Notes: a model not told the origin generated them from the letters alone. Positions 27,789 to 37,038 are shown, counted from the stretch's first letter. The stretch is DNA of 64,000 nucleotides from Hyphomicrobiales bacterium (GCA_009377755.1 WHTM01000016.1:1-64000); one strand, 5' to 3'. Numbers and translations: made by a program.

Positions 27789-29526
27789 ATTGCGCTTTCG
27801 CTAGTTCGGCAAAGCGGCCGCCGCGTCGGTAGAGCTCGTCGTAGGATCCCGCTTCGATGATGCGGCCCCCCTCGAAGACGAGGATCTTCGTTGCCTTGCG
27901 CACGGTCGCCAGCCGGTGGGCGATGACAAAGGTGGTGCGATGCTTCATCACTTCGTCGAGCGCCGCCATGACCTTCGACTCGGTGCCGGCATCGAGGGCG
28001 CTGGTTGCCTCGTCGAGGATCAGAATCGGCGGATCCTTAAGCAGCGCGCGCGCAATCGAGAGCCGCTGGCGCTCGCCGCCGGACAGCGAGCGCCCGCGCT
28101 CGCCGACCTTGCCTTCGAAGCCTTCCGGACCGCGCTCGATGAAATCCACCGCCTGCGCCCGCGCGGCCGCGTCGCGAAGCTGCTCTTGCGTCGCCTCTGG
28201 CTTGCCGACCCGTAGATTGTCGGCAATCGAGCGGTTGAACAGCAGCGGCTCCTGAAACACGACGCCGATATTGCGCCGAAGTGCGGCGAGCTTGATGTCG
28301 CGGATGTCGACACCGTCGATCTTGATGACGCCCGATTGTGGGTCGAAGGCCCGATGCAGGAGCGCGAGCGCGGTCGACTTTCCCGCTCCGGTCGCCCCAA
28401 CCAGCGCCACGGTTTCGCCTGGCAGCGCAGCGATGTTCAGGTCGGCGACCGCCGGCCGCTTGCCGTCATAGGAAAACGACACGTTGATAAACTCGACGCG
28501 GCCGGAGACCCGGCCGGGATCCACCGCATCCGGCCGGTCGTGCATCGCAGGGACGGTGTCGAACACATCGAAGAACTCACGCAGGCGTGCGGCCTCGAAC
28601 ATCATCTGGTTGGCGAAGCTGACGATCTGCTCAAGCCGGGTGATCACCATGGTGGCGAATGCCATGAATGTGACGATTTCGCCGATCGTGACCAGATTCT
28701 TCAGATGCAGCCAGGTGCCGACCAGAATGATCGAGAGAATCGTCACCGTCGTAGCCGACCGCGTCAGCACGGTCAGCACCGCCCACCAGGACAGCACCGG
28801 ATACTGTGCTGCGAGCAGCCGGTCGCCGACACTCTTCAAGCCGGAGACTTCCGACTCGATCCGCGCAAAACTTTGGACCAGGGCGATGTTTCCCAGCGCG
28901 TCCGACGCGCGTTCCGCCAGGTTCGAGTAGTGTTGCTCCACCGAGCGCTGCAGCGATTCGGTCCGCCGCAGGACAAACGCCGTCAGAGCCGCGAATACTA
29001 CGCTCAGCACGATCAGCAGCAGCGCCAGCCGCCAGTTGATGTAGAGCGACAGCGGCAGCAGGATCAGAAGCGACGTGAAGGCGGCGAGATGCTCGCGGAA
29101 GAAGGACAGCCACAGGCCCCATAGGGCATCGGTGCCTTGCAGCATGATCTTCATCAAGCGGCCGGAATGGGTATCTCCGTGATAAGCCAGGGGCAACTGC
29201 ATCACGTGTTCGAAATAGCCGGTCAGCACCGCGTTGCGGCGGCGATGCGCCAGCCGGTCGGCATAGAGCGCAACGACCGTTCCACAGACGATCGTGAAGA
29301 TGCCGAACGCGACCCAGGCCAAGAGCAGAAACTGGAGACTTGCCCAGGTCGCGGATGCGCTCTTGCCCTGCGCACCGGCCAGCGCGTCGATGACACGGCC
29401 GAACAACACCGGCTCGGCAAACTGCGCCAAGGCCAGCGCCACATTGGCGAACGCCAGGAACCAGCCCAACCGGATGTCGGGGCCGAGCTGTTCCAGCACG
29501 CGACCATAAAGGCGAACGAAACGCAT
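27727..29526 (-). CDS. ndvA: Cyclic beta-glucan ABC exporter NdvA/ChvA-like
   Basis: 599 residues, a half-size ABC exporter. Membrane domain about 1-320 with six helices; the opening [15 protein letters not shown] is typical of NdvA/ChvA. ATPase domain: Walker [16 protein letters not shown], signature LSGGERQRL, Walker [13 protein letters not shown]. In Rhizobiales NdvA exports cyclic beta-1,2-glucan to the periplasm and is needed for symbiosis and osmotic adaptation. Convergent with and overlapping the GT-C-like gene. The cyclic glucan synthase ndvB is not in the window, whereas an OpgH-type synthase is. A palindrome pair begins 35 bases upstream of the ATG. Confidence 0.92.
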   Translation of the reverse strand: MRFVRLYGRVLEQLGPDIRLGWFLAFANVALALAQFAEPVLFGRVIDALAGAQGKSASATWASLQFLLLAWVAFGIFTIVCGTVVALYADRLAHRRRNAVLTGYFEHVMQLPLAYHGDTHSGRLMKIMLQGTDALWGLWLSFFREHLAAFTSLLILLPLSLYINWRLALLLIVLSVVFAALTAFVLRRTESLQRSVEQHYSNLAERASDALGNIALVQSFARIESEVSGLKSVGDRLLAAQYPVLSWWAVLTVLTRSATTVTILSIILVGTWLHLKNLVTIGEIVTFMAFATMVITRLEQIVSFANQMMFEAARLREFFDVFDTVPAMHDRPDAVDPGRVSGRVEFINVSFSYDGKRPAVADLNIAALPGETVALVGATGAGKSTALALLHRAFDPQSGVIKIDGVDIRDIKLAALRRNIGVVFQEPLLFNRSIADNLRVGKPEATQEQLRDAAARAQAVDFIERGPEGFEGKVGERGRSLSGGERQRLSIARALLKDPPILILDEATSALDAGTESKVMAALDEVMKHRTTFVIAHRLATVRKATKILVFEGGRIIEAGSYDELYRRGGRFAELAKAQFMTADERPAKVVDLPGSLAR

Positions 29527-29560
29527 GACGACTGCGGCTTTCGATCAAATTAGTAGCGTC

Positions 29561-29726
29561 CTAGTGCCGCCGATTTGAAGTTCCTGCACCACTTGCCGCA
29601 ATCTCATTCAGGAACTTCAAATCGAAAACGGCACTAGAATCATAGACTTGCTAGTGCCTCTTTGCTTCCGAAGTTCGTGTCAGAGAGTGCTGCAATGTAT
29701 CACGAGCTTCGGAAGCGGGGCACTAG
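29561..29726. repeat. Pair of CTAG-ended palindromes with 13-nt spacer (elements C1 and C2)
   Basis: C1 (29561-29637) has arms CTAGTGCCG...CGATTTGAAGTTCCTG. The spacer AATCATAGACTTG is at 29638-29650. C2 (29651-29726) has arms CTAGTGCC...CTTCCGAAGTTCGTG. The whole 166-base block recurs almost unchanged at 52813-52978. Bases 29727-29907 after it show no gene or further repeat. Confidence 0.88.
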
Positions 29727-29907
29727 CCTCGCTACAAAAGCGATCTTGACAATCCGTAAACACGCCCGCAGGCCTACACGCTCACGTTGCTCGGGAGCTG
29801 ACTAAAGCCCCCCCGCCAGGGCAAGGCCGGTGGTCGAAAATCTGACACACCAAATCCGCGCTACAACACGCTAGAAATAGCGCCGTGGCGGTCAAAAACC
29901 CTCCAAA

Positions 29908-30570
29908 CTACGACCAGGGCCTAGCCCGCTTCTTCGCCAGGATGTAGTGGGCGGCGCTGAGCGTGTTGACGTATTCCGTCCTCTCATAGCCGAGCGCAGG
30001 GAGGTTGAGGCCACCCAGGAGATGCTCTCCGGCGCCGAGGAGATCGGGGCTCACTGCAAGGTGCATCTCGTCAACAAGACCGGCCTCGAGGTATTGGCGG
30101 ATCGCATTCACGCCGCCCCCAAGCCTGACATCCTGGCCCTTGGCCGAGGCTCTGGCTTTGTTGAGCGCCGAGTGAATTCCATCGGTCACGAAGTGGAAGG
30201 TCGTGCCGCCCTCCATCTCAATGGGCTTGCGGGCGTGGTGGGTCAGCACGAAGACATCCTTATGGTAGGGCGGGTTCTTGCCCCACCAGCCTTTCCAGCT
30301 GTCGTCGGGCCAGCCACCCCGCACCGGGCCGAACATGTTGCGCCCGAGAATCCAGGCGCCGATGTTCTCGAACCCACGCGCCGCGAAATCATCATCCGGG
30401 CCGGTCGTCCCCTCTCCTTCGCCGAGTGCCTTCTGGAATGTGCGCGTCGGCACGATCCATTGGTGCAGCGCCATACCGCCGACGCCCAGCGGATTGTCGG
30501 CGTCCTGGCCCGCGCCGGCCCCGAACCCGTCGAGAGACAGCGAGAAGCAGTTCACGCGAAGCTTGGACAT
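29908..30570 (-). CDS. Dihydrofolate-reductase-fold (RibD C-terminal-like, YyaP-type) oxidoreductase
   Basis: 220 residues. Begins LRVNCFSLSLDGFGAG, the family start, with WILGRNMFGP, FVLTHH and VRLGGGVNAIRQYL as further motifs. Members are NADPH-dependent reductases of unknown physiological substrate. ATG 30570 is preceded by GGGAG. Divergent to an HxlR-type regulator 112 bases away with operator-like repeats between, a standard arrangement in which the regulator controls the reductase. Confidence 0.88.
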   Translation of the reverse strand: MSKLRVNCFSLSLDGFGAGAGQDADNPLGVGGMALHQWIVPTRTFQKALGEGEGTTGPDDDFAARGFENIGAWILGRNMFGPVRGGWPDDSWKGWWGKNPPYHKDVFVLTHHARKPIEMEGGTTFHFVTDGIHSALNKARASAKGQDVRLGGGVNAIRQYLEAGLVDEMHLAVSPDLLGAGEHLLGGLNLPALGYERTEYVNTLSAAHYILAKKRARPWS

Positions 30571-30612
30571 GTTCGTTTCTCCCGGCGACGGCGGTTTGAG
30601 CGCTGGACCGAC

Positions 30613-30650
30613 AAGTTGTATATCACAACCAGTTGTGACGTCGCACAACT
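30613..30650. promoter_or_regulatory. Operator-like repeats between reductase and HxlR regulator
   Basis: AGTTGTG-N6-CACAACT is a perfect inverted repeat at 30631-30650. An adjacent, less perfect repeat with GTTGT/ACAAC ends lies at 30615-30629. The perfect repeat overlaps a likely plus-strand promoter (TTGTGA 30633-30638, 17 bases, TATAAC 30656-30661) for the regulator gene. It probably binds the HxlR protein. Confidence 0.6.
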
Positions 30651-30682
30651 AATCCTATAACGCAACTGGTCTGGAGGAGGCA

Positions 30683-31184
30683 ATGGAAACCAAACAGCGC
30701 TCGAGTTGCCCGATCAATCTGACCATGGAGGCGCTTGGCGATCGCTGGAGCCTGATCATTGTCGGCGACATGATGTTCGCTAACCGCCGGCATTTCCGGG
30801 AACTGCTCTCTCAGTCGGTTGAAGGCATCGCCTCGAACGTCCTGACGGCGCGGCTCAAGCGACTCACCGAACTCGGCTTTATCACGCGCGCCGACGACCC
30901 CACGCATATGCAGAAGGGCGTCTATAGCCTGACCGAAAAGGCCATCCAGCTCGTGCCCGTGCTGGCGATGATCGGCGCTTGGGGGCGCAAGCATCTGCCG
31001 GTCAGCGAGGAACTCGGCAATCCGCGCCCGAATGCTGGAGGAAGGCGGCCCGAAAATGTGGGAGGAGTTCATGGACGAGCTGCGAACCCTCCACCTGCGC
31101 CCGGCGGGCAGGCCTGTCCCCGGCCGCGCATCGGTGCTCCAAAGGCTGACGGCAGCATATCGGGAGGTCGCGCGGAAGCGCTAG
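30683..31184 (+). pseudogene. HxlR-family regulator with frameshift in its C-terminus
   Basis: Starts METKQRSSCPINLTMEALGDRWSLIIVGDM, the redox/aldehyde-sensing HxlR winged-helix family with the conserved Cys9. It continues through the wing (GVYSLTEKAIQLVPVL). At 31019-31020 an extra A moves the frame. In the +1 frame the family-like tail (RARMLEEGGPKMWEEF then DELRTLHL) continues to TAG 31182-31184. As sequenced, translation runs out of frame to 31309 with unrelated residues. The DNA-binding core is untouched, so the product might still bind DNA. A real lesion or a homopolymer-type sequencing error. Confidence 0.85.
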
Positions 31185-31611
31185 CGCCGACCGAAAGCGG
31201 CGTAGGAACGACGAGGCGGCGGCGCAATTCGCTCAGACGGGCGCAGACGTTTGGGCTAGCCACCGAAACCTTCGGACATCGACGCGAGATCACGAGAGCG
31301 ATGTCATAGTGCTGTGGCAAAAAAGTATTCTCAGTTTATCTATCGTGGCGCGCCAGCGTAGACGAAACTGATAACTACATTTTCGCTGGAGCGCTATGAT
31401 ATTGCAGCCCCAGGCTCGCAGTGACATCTGCCAGTATCCGAAGCTCGCCAAAGCCGCTACGACCAACTCGCACAGGCCGCATCCCAGGTAGGGAGCATTT
31501 CGAGCTTGCGGTAGTTCCGTCGGCGGTTCGCAGAGGGTGCGCCGAAGTCCGATAGCGCCCCCGAGGGCTCTCATATGTGCTGCTTTCCCGACTACAGGAA
31601 GGAAAACCCCA
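31185..31611. other. Intergenic region without recognised content
   Basis: About 430 bases. No coding frame with family features, no clear repeat. The last bases hold the AGGAAGG ribosome binding site of the following gene. Confidence 0.4.
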
Positions 31612-32733
31612 ATGCTTTACGTCGATATTCCTACCAGACCTGAATTCAAGGCGCTGAACGAGGTTCGAGCCGATGCCTGTGTCTCGATCTACCTCAAAAC
31701 CACGCCGCACACACAGGATTCGGGCGCGAGCCGCATTGAGCTGGGAAACCTGGCGAAACAAGCGCGCCAGCAACTCGAAGCCGTGGGATTCGACAAGCGT
31801 CGGCTGGCTTTGTTGATGGAGCATTTCGATGATCTGGCCGACGATGACGAATTCTGGCGCCTCCAGGCAAACAGCTTGGCCGTGCTAGCGACGCCGGACA
31901 CGTTGCATACGTTCCGGCTAGCGAATGCGCTCTCGCCCATGGTCGAGGTATCGGATCGTTTTCATCTGAAACCGCTCCTGCGCGCGATCACTTTTTCCAA
32001 TTCGGCCTTCGTCCTGGCGCTTTCGGAGAACGCGGTGCGACTCGTTGAGATCCATGCCGATCTGCCCCCTGGGACGGTCAAGGTAGAGGGACTGCCAAAG
32101 GACGCGGCGAGTGCCGTCGGCAAGTCCACGCTGAATGACCGCTCGCCGAGCCGCCGCATCCATGGCTCGGAAGGGCAGAATGTGCGGTTTCGCCAATATG
32201 CGCGGCAGGTGGATGCCGCCCTGCGGCCGGTGCTCGCCGGACGAGAAACGCCGCTGATCCTAGCGGCCACGGGCCGGCTTGCGGCCGTCTATCGCTCCGT
32301 CAACAGCTACCCGAATCTGCTCCTGCATGGGATCGAAAACAGCCCCGACCGGATCAGCGACGCGGAACTGGCAGCCGCCGCGCGCCCTGCGCTTGATGCT
32401 GCTTATGCGGCGGACCTTGCCGCGCTGAAGGCACTCTATAATGCGCGTGCGGGTGAAGGCCGCGCCACCGCCGACCTTTCGGACGGCGCGCGAGCAGCGA
32501 CACACGGGGCAATCGAGACGCTCCTCGTGGACATCGACACTGTTGTGCCTGGAATGGTGGACGAGCAGACGGGCGCGATAAACTTCGTCGACAAGCCAGA
32601 TGCGACCAGCTACGGCGTAGTCGACGAAATTGCACGCCGCGCGCTGGCGAACGGCGCCCGCGTTCTCGGGGTGAGAAAGGCAGACCTGCCCGGCAATGGA
32701 GACCTCGCTGCGATTCTTCGCTATGCGGTATAA
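31612..32733 (+). CDS. Bacterial eRF1-like (baeRF family) protein
   Basis: 373 residues from ATG 31612, with AGGAAGG upstream. The sequence plan (ACVSIYLKTTPHTQDSG..., FVLALSENAVRLVEI, then DVTGRL-like ATGRLAAVYRSVNSYPNLL, and a C-terminal L7Ae-like half with VVDEIARRALANGARVLGVRK) fits the baeRF superfamily. These are bacterial relatives of archaeal/eukaryotic release factor eRF1, and are predicted to act on stalled or hibernating ribosomes. No experimental role is known to me. Free-standing gene. Confidence 0.72.
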   Translation: MLYVDIPTRPEFKALNEVRADACVSIYLKTTPHTQDSGASRIELGNLAKQARQQLEAVGFDKRRLALLMEHFDDLADDDEFWRLQANSLAVLATPDTLHTFRLANALSPMVEVSDRFHLKPLLRAITFSNSAFVLALSENAVRLVEIHADLPPGTVKVEGLPKDAASAVGKSTLNDRSPSRRIHGSEGQNVRFRQYARQVDAALRPVLAGRETPLILAATGRLAAVYRSVNSYPNLLLHGIENSPDRISDAELAAAARPALDAAYAADLAALKALYNARAGEGRATADLSDGARAATHGAIETLLVDIDTVVPGMVDEQTGAINFVDKPDATSYGVVDEIARRALANGARVLGVRKADLPGNGDLAAILRYAV

Positions 32734-33120
32734 CGTGCGTCATTGATGCTCGCGCCCGCAGTCCGCGCGCGTGTGAAGCCCATGCCTATTACCGCCGCGC
32801 GGCCATGGCTCTCTCAATCGTCGCAAGCCGCTCTCTTAGCCGTTCACCGACTCTTGATAAGAGCCGCCTTTGGATCGAATTAGGTTCTTACAAGTGCTCG
32901 ACGGTGAGGTCCGTGGCGTGCAGCAGCTATCGGGCCGTCGGTGAAGTTGCGAGGTATGGGATCGCCCACCATCGCTATGAGGGCGGATCTCGATGCGACA
33001 ATACGTCTGCCGCAACCGCGAGAATGCGCGAGCGCTTGCAACTGCGTTGGATAAACGGGGGTGTAGTGCATCTTTATACTGGACGGCTACGATGCACTTC
33101 TGTCGCGCTGTAGCGTAGAT
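32734..33120. other. Intergenic region without recognised content
   Basis: About 390 bases between the baeRF and VOC genes. Stops are frequent in the VOC frame (last TAG at 33064-33066). No repeat or RNA recognised. The promoter of the VOC-GFA pair should lie here, but no clear hexamers were found. Confidence 0.4.
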
Positions 33121-33474
33121 TTGGCGCCCCAGCCAGTGTCCGATCAGGATCGCGCCAAAGCGTTCTACGTCGACAAATTGGAGTGCGAGGTGGTCGCCGA
33201 CGCTCCAATGGGAGCGAACGGCTGGCGGTGGGTCGAGCTCAGATTTCCCGGCGCAGAGACCGCCTTGCATTTTGTTCGGCGACAGGACGAGGGACCGTCG
33301 AAGGGGCCCGTGCTCGTTTTTGTGGCCGACGACGTGTCATCGATGGTCGGCGAACTTTCCTCGAAAGGCGTCAAGCTCGTCACAGAGGTTGCACCCGCAC
33401 CCTATGACCCCCGACGGACGGTCGCGGAAATAGAGGACAGCGAGGGCAACCGCATCGTGATCAGCAGCCGGTGA
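33121..33474 (+). CDS. VOC (glyoxalase/bleomycin-resistance) family protein
   Basis: 117 residues: PVSDQDRAKAFYVDKLECEVVADAPMG is a typical VOC first module, and PVLVFVADDVSSMVGELSSKGV with the metal-type Glu in AEIEDSEGNRIVI forms the second. Usually a metal-dependent lyase or dioxygenase-like fold. The only start is TTG at 33121 without a clear ribosome binding site. The first beta strand is a few residues short of relatives, so the N-terminus may be altered. Its stop overlaps the GTG start of the GFA-family gene (GTGA). Confidence 0.75.
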   Translation: MAPQPVSDQDRAKAFYVDKLECEVVADAPMGANGWRWVELRFPGAETALHFVRRQDEGPSKGPVLVFVADDVSSMVGELSSKGVKLVTEVAPAPYDPRRTVAEIEDSEGNRIVISSR

Positions 33475-33977
33475 GCGGCCGGCGACTGAGAGTAATATGC
33501 TCTTGCGGTGCAGTTGAGTTTGAGGCCGTCGGAAAACCGATCGTTACGGCTGTCTGCTATTGCGACGATTGTCAGGCGGCTGCGCGGCAGATCGAAGCGA
33601 TGCCGGGCGCTGCCTCCTTTCGCCAATCCGACGGCGGTACGCTCCTAGTGGTCTACCGAAAGGACCGTGTTCGCTGCGTTCGCGGCGAAGCGTTGTTGGC
33701 CAAGATGAAGCTGCGCAACGATTCGGCAACGAACCGGACACTTGCAACGTGCTGCAACAGCGCAATCACCCTCGATTTCGATGACAGCAAACACTGGGTC
33801 GACATTTATGGTGCGCCTGTTCAATCCATTGCGATGATGCCAGAGATGCTCGTCTGCACGAGGTTCGCGCCCGACATACCTACCAATCCAGATCGAAAGC
33901 CCGCCCATCCAGGTTATCCACCTCGGTTCGTTCTCAAGCTTCTCGCCGCACGGGCTGCGATGCTGTTCTCACGGTGA
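33471..33977 (+). CDS. GFA (glutathione-dependent formaldehyde-activating enzyme-like) family protein
   Basis: 168 residues. Zinc-binding cysteines appear as CSCGAVEF and CYCDDCQAAAR near the N-terminus, with a later CC pair (ATCCNSAI), as in the CENP-V/GFA fold. The C-terminal third (from WVDIYGAPVQ) is typical of a GFA subgroup annotated as hypothetical. Function unknown; the formaldehyde role is shown for few members. GTG start coupled to the VOC gene by a four-base overlap. Confidence 0.8.
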   Translation: MSGRRLRVICSCGAVEFEAVGKPIVTAVCYCDDCQAAARQIEAMPGAASFRQSDGGTLLVVYRKDRVRCVRGEALLAKMKLRNDSATNRTLATCCNSAITLDFDDSKHWVDIYGAPVQSIAMMPEMLVCTRFAPDIPTNPDRKPAHPGYPPRFVLKLLAARAAMLFSR

Positions 33978-34203
33978 AATCGGTCCATGTTTTCAGTGGC
34001 GCAAACGCCTTGTCGAGAGCCCGCCTCGAATGAAGGCGGAACCTATCGGCGAGATCACCTGCGCGCGGTCGCACAGCGCGTAGAGGTGGTCAACCGGAGC
34101 GAGATTTCGCATCCTGGGTACAAAAACCGAAATGTTGCGGACACCTGTCGCTGCAAACGGCGGGGAAACGGCGGTCCCCGGCGTTCGCAGTTTTATACCG
34201 AAG

Positions 34204-34280
<77 letters not shown>

Positions 34281-34290
34281 GTCGGCCCCC

Positions 34291-34319
34291 TCATTAGCCG
34301 ATCGGGCGCGGGCCGGCAA
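34291..34319 (-). promoter_or_regulatory. Promoter candidate for tRNA-Arg
   Basis: Minus strand TTGCCG (34319-34314), 17-base spacer, TAATGA (34296-34291), placed about ten bases before the tRNA 5' end. Confidence 0.4.
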
Positions 34320-34343
34320 CGCGGCCGATCAGGCCGCGGCCAC

Positions 34344-35288
34344 TCACGCATTTCCTGGGTTGACTGGCGGCGTGGCGGGATGCGGCGTGCTGTTGGTGCG
34401 GAGGATGGCGGTATAGATCATGCTCGTGTCGAGCCCGCCATGGCCGGCCGCGATGCTTGCCTCATAGTGCTGTTGCGCTGTGTCAAACAGCGGCGTGGCG
34501 GCGCCGATGCTGCGCAGAAACTCCGCGATTGTGGGAAATTCGCTGTGCGGCGCACCGGTATTGCCGCGTAGCTGCCCGGCCTTGGCGCCGGACACCACCG
34601 GCGCGCGGATCGCCAATTGGCGCGACGCCGCGGCCCCCATGTTGAGCGCCTCGGCGATCATCTCCGGCGTCAGGCCGACGCGTGCGCCCGCATTGAAGGC
34701 CTCCGCTGCCGCCATGCAGTGGACCGCCAGCAGCATGTTGGCGAGATACTTCATGCGGCTGCCATTGCCGAAGGTGCCGAGTTCGACCGCCCGGTTGGTG
34801 AATCCGGCGATCACCGGCCGCGCCCGCGCGATCGCGCCCGCATCGCCGCTGATGAAAGCAACGGCCTGCCGGGCGCGGGCGAATTCGGGATTGCCGCTTA
34901 GCGGACAATCCAGCATGGCGACGCCCGCCAGCGCCAGGCGGTCACGCTGGCGCTCCTTCTCGGCGATGGCAAGCGTGCTTACCTCCACCACGATCTGCCC
35001 AGGGCGCGCTGCGCCAAGCAGCCCAGTCGGGCCGCCGATGACGTCCTCCAGCGCATGTTCGTCGGGCAGGCAGGTGATGATGACGTCCGAACTGACCGCA
35101 AGAGCGGCGGGCGAGGCGGCGGGCCGGCCGCCGATCCCGGCAAATTCTTCGCGCGCGCGGCGCCGATAGCCGCTGACCTCGAAGCCGGAAGCGATGAGGT
35201 TGGCGGCGAGTTGCCAGCCGAGCCGGCCGAGCCCGATGCAGCCGACGCGCGGCTTGGGCAGATGGTCTGCGTTGTCGGTCGAAGGCAT
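34344..35288 (-). CDS. Beta-hydroxyacid dehydrogenase (3-hydroxyisobutyrate dehydrogenase family)
   Basis: 314 residues from ATG 35288 (another ATG at 35324). N-terminal Rossmann motif GCIGLGRLGWQLAANLIASGFEVSGYRR, DVIITCLPDEHALEDVI, substrate motif region DCPLSGNPEFAR, and catalytic Lys in GNGSRMKYLANMLL. These NAD(P)-dependent enzymes oxidise 3-hydroxy acids such as 3-hydroxyisobutyrate or tartronate semialdehyde. The substrate motif differs from the usual D-A-P-V-S-G start, so specificity is open. It lies at the edge of the catabolic island, divergent from the hydratase-lyase gene. Confidence 0.88.
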   Translation of the reverse strand: MPSTDNADHLPKPRVGCIGLGRLGWQLAANLIASGFEVSGYRRRAREEFAGIGGRPAASPAALAVSSDVIITCLPDEHALEDVIGGPTGLLGAARPGQIVVEVSTLAIAEKERQRDRLALAGVAMLDCPLSGNPEFARARQAVAFISGDAGAIARARPVIAGFTNRAVELGTFGNGSRMKYLANMLLAVHCMAAAEAFNAGARVGLTPEMIAEALNMGAAASRQLAIRAPVVSGAKAGQLRGNTGAPHSEFPTIAEFLRSIGAATPLFDTAQQHYEASIAAGHGGLDTSMIYTAILRTNSTPHPATPPVNPGNA

Positions 35289-35534
35289 GAGTTCCGTCGG
35301 ATGGCGTTGATCCGCAGGAACCATACCATGTGGACAACCGGCGGCTTGTCAATCGATCGGCCGGCTGGAAAGCCGTGGATTCAGCTCCGTGCTCCGGACG
35401 CGAAGCGTTGCACGCTGCGCTGCACCCGGGACACCCCGTTCAATTTGGCGACAGTTCGTTGCGTGGCCAAACGTGGATTCCCTACCGTATCGAAGTTTCA
35501 CAACCGGGCCGCTGCGCCGGTCTTGGAGAGGCCC

Positions 35535-36380
35535 ATGTCTGAATCGAAAATGTCTGAATGGAAAACCGTTACCGTCGACCTGGATGGCAGCGTCGCCGTT
35601 GTAACCCTCAACCGCCCGCATAAGCGCAACGCCATGAGCCCGCAGTTGCATATCGACATGAGCGATGTGCTGGAAAAGCTCCGCTACGACACGGCGAGCA
35701 AGGTGCTGGTGATCACGGGCGCCGGCGAATCGTTTTGCGCCGGCATGGACCTGAAGGAGTTCTTCGTCGAACTCAAGGACAACCCCGCCGAGTTCGACCG
35801 TATCTATCGCATGGCCACCGAATGGCGCTACCGCACACTGCGCTATTACCCGAAACCGACCATCTGCATGGTCAACGGCTACTGCTTCGGCGGCGCCTTC
35901 ACGGTTGTCGAAGCCTGCGATCTGGCGTACGTCGCCAAAGAGGCGACGCTCGGGCTCTCCGAGATCAATTTCAAGCACTACCCGGGAGGCAGCGTGAGCA
36001 AGTCGCTCGCCAACCTCTTACGTCCGCGCGACGCGCTGTTCCTCGCCATGACCGGACGAACCTTCAAGGGCGACCGCGCGGCCGAGATCGGCTTTGTCAA
36101 CGCCGCCTATCCGGCAGCCGACCTGCGCCGAGAGGTGATGGCGATTGCGCATGAGATCGCCCAGAAGGATCCGGATGCGCTGCAAGCCTGCAAGGAAGGC
36201 TACCGCTTCTCGCTGGAAATGAGCGCGGAGGCGTCGATGAACTTCACCGCCGCCAAGTCGGATCAGCTCACCATGCGGCAGAAGGACAGTTGGCGCAGCG
36301 AGGGCATCGGCGACTTCCTCAGCGGCAAATACCGGCCCGGACTCGGCGGTCACGAGCAGGCGGCGAAGCCGTCATCCTGA
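35535..36380 (+). CDS. Hydroxycinnamoyl-CoA hydratase-lyase-like crotonase
   Basis: 281 residues from ATG 35535 (GGAGAGG upstream). A crotonase-fold protein close in layout to feruloyl-CoA hydratase/lyase (HCHL, vanillin synthase): NRPHKRNAMSP, GAGESFCAGMDLKEFF, CFGGAFTVVEACDLA and GLSEINF with the catalytic Glu. Compared with Pseudomonas HCHL as I recall it, the two tyrosines that hold the phenol hydroxyl appear as Phe (KEFF) and Ala or Phe (MNFTAAKSDQ), and the active-site Ser is Thr. A CoA-ester lyase acting on a different side-chain acid is likely. Convergent with a MarR regulator (9-base overlap). Confidence 0.85.
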   Translation: MSESKMSEWKTVTVDLDGSVAVVTLNRPHKRNAMSPQLHIDMSDVLEKLRYDTASKVLVITGAGESFCAGMDLKEFFVELKDNPAEFDRIYRMATEWRYRTLRYYPKPTICMVNGYCFGGAFTVVEACDLAYVAKEATLGLSEINFKHYPGGSVSKSLANLLRPRDALFLAMTGRTFKGDRAAEIGFVNAAYPAADLRREVMAIAHEIAQKDPDALQACKEGYRFSLEMSAEASMNFTAAKSDQLTMRQKDSWRSEGIGDFLSGKYRPGLGGHEQAAKPSS

Positions 36381-36881
36381 GCCCAGCCGCCGCGCACGGC
36401 CGTCACCGGCCGCCGTCTCCTTGGGGGCGGCCGTGCCGATCGGCTCTGGCGACAGATTGCGCCGCATACGCCGCAGCATATGCTTCAACTGGTTCTGCTC
36501 GGCCGTCGAAAAGCCGGCCAGCATAATCTGCCGGACGGCTTCGATGTCGGGCATGACCACATCGTAGAGCTTGCGGCCTTCGGCGGTCAAAAAAAGCCGT
36601 ACCTTGCGCCGGTCGTGCCGATCGTCGACCCGACGCACGAAGCCCCGCCATTCCAGTTCCTTGATCGCCGCCACCGCCGAGGGCCCTTTCATCCGGGCGC
36701 GGGCCGCCAGTTCACTCTGCGTCAGCCCATCCTCCTCCCAGAGGATCCGCAAAAACTGAAAAATTCCCATGCCGATCCCGTGCACGGCGATCTTCTTGGT
36801 GAACACGCGCGTCATCGTCCGCGCCGCGTCGGAGAGGAGAAAGCCGACAGTCTCCTCGAGACGCAGGTGATCGTAGTTCAT
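36372..36881 (-). CDS. MarR-family transcriptional regulator
   Basis: 169 residues from ATG 36881. Winged helix: LTQSELAARARMKGPSAVAAIKELEWRGFVRRVDDRHDRRKVRLFLTAEGR, with the DxRxxR wing. MarR proteins are usually repressors released by an aromatic acid or its CoA thioester, as with CouR near hydroxycinnamate genes. It is convergent with the hydratase-lyase gene and divergent from the hydrolase-led catabolic run. An 18-base palindrome upstream (37021-37038) is a likely operator. Confidence 0.92.
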   Translation of the reverse strand: MNYDHLRLEETVGFLLSDAARTMTRVFTKKIAVHGIGMGIFQFLRILWEEDGLTQSELAARARMKGPSAVAAIKELEWRGFVRRVDDRHDRRKVRLFLTAEGRKLYDVVMPDIEAVRQIMLAGFSTAEQNQLKHMLRRMRRNLSPEPIGTAAPKETAAGDGRARRLGSG

Positions 36882-36994
36882 CCGGCGTCCTGCCCGATTT
36901 GCGCCCGTGCGTTCCGCTTGCCCCCTGGTCACCAGCCAGCCTCCCGTCGCCATGTGCACGCAGTCATGGCAAAGTATGGTCTCTCAAGTGCGCG

Positions 36995-37038
36995 TTGACA
37001 AACCGGGGTGCATGGAAAAAGATAAGAAGCTACTTATC
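36995..37038 (+). promoter_or_regulatory. Promoter -35 and MarR-type operator before the catabolic run
   Basis: A perfect TTGACA is at 36995-37000. Twenty bases later lies GATAAG-AAGCTA-CTTATC (37021-37038), a palindrome with a single mismatched pair that would cover the -10 region and start site. It sits 107 bases before the hydrolase ATG and 140 bases before the marR ATG, so one bound repressor could control both directions. Confidence 0.55.

Noticed and set aside
32805-33113. 102-codon frame upstream of the VOC gene
   Set aside because: No motif, odd composition, no ribosome binding site; treated as intergenic.
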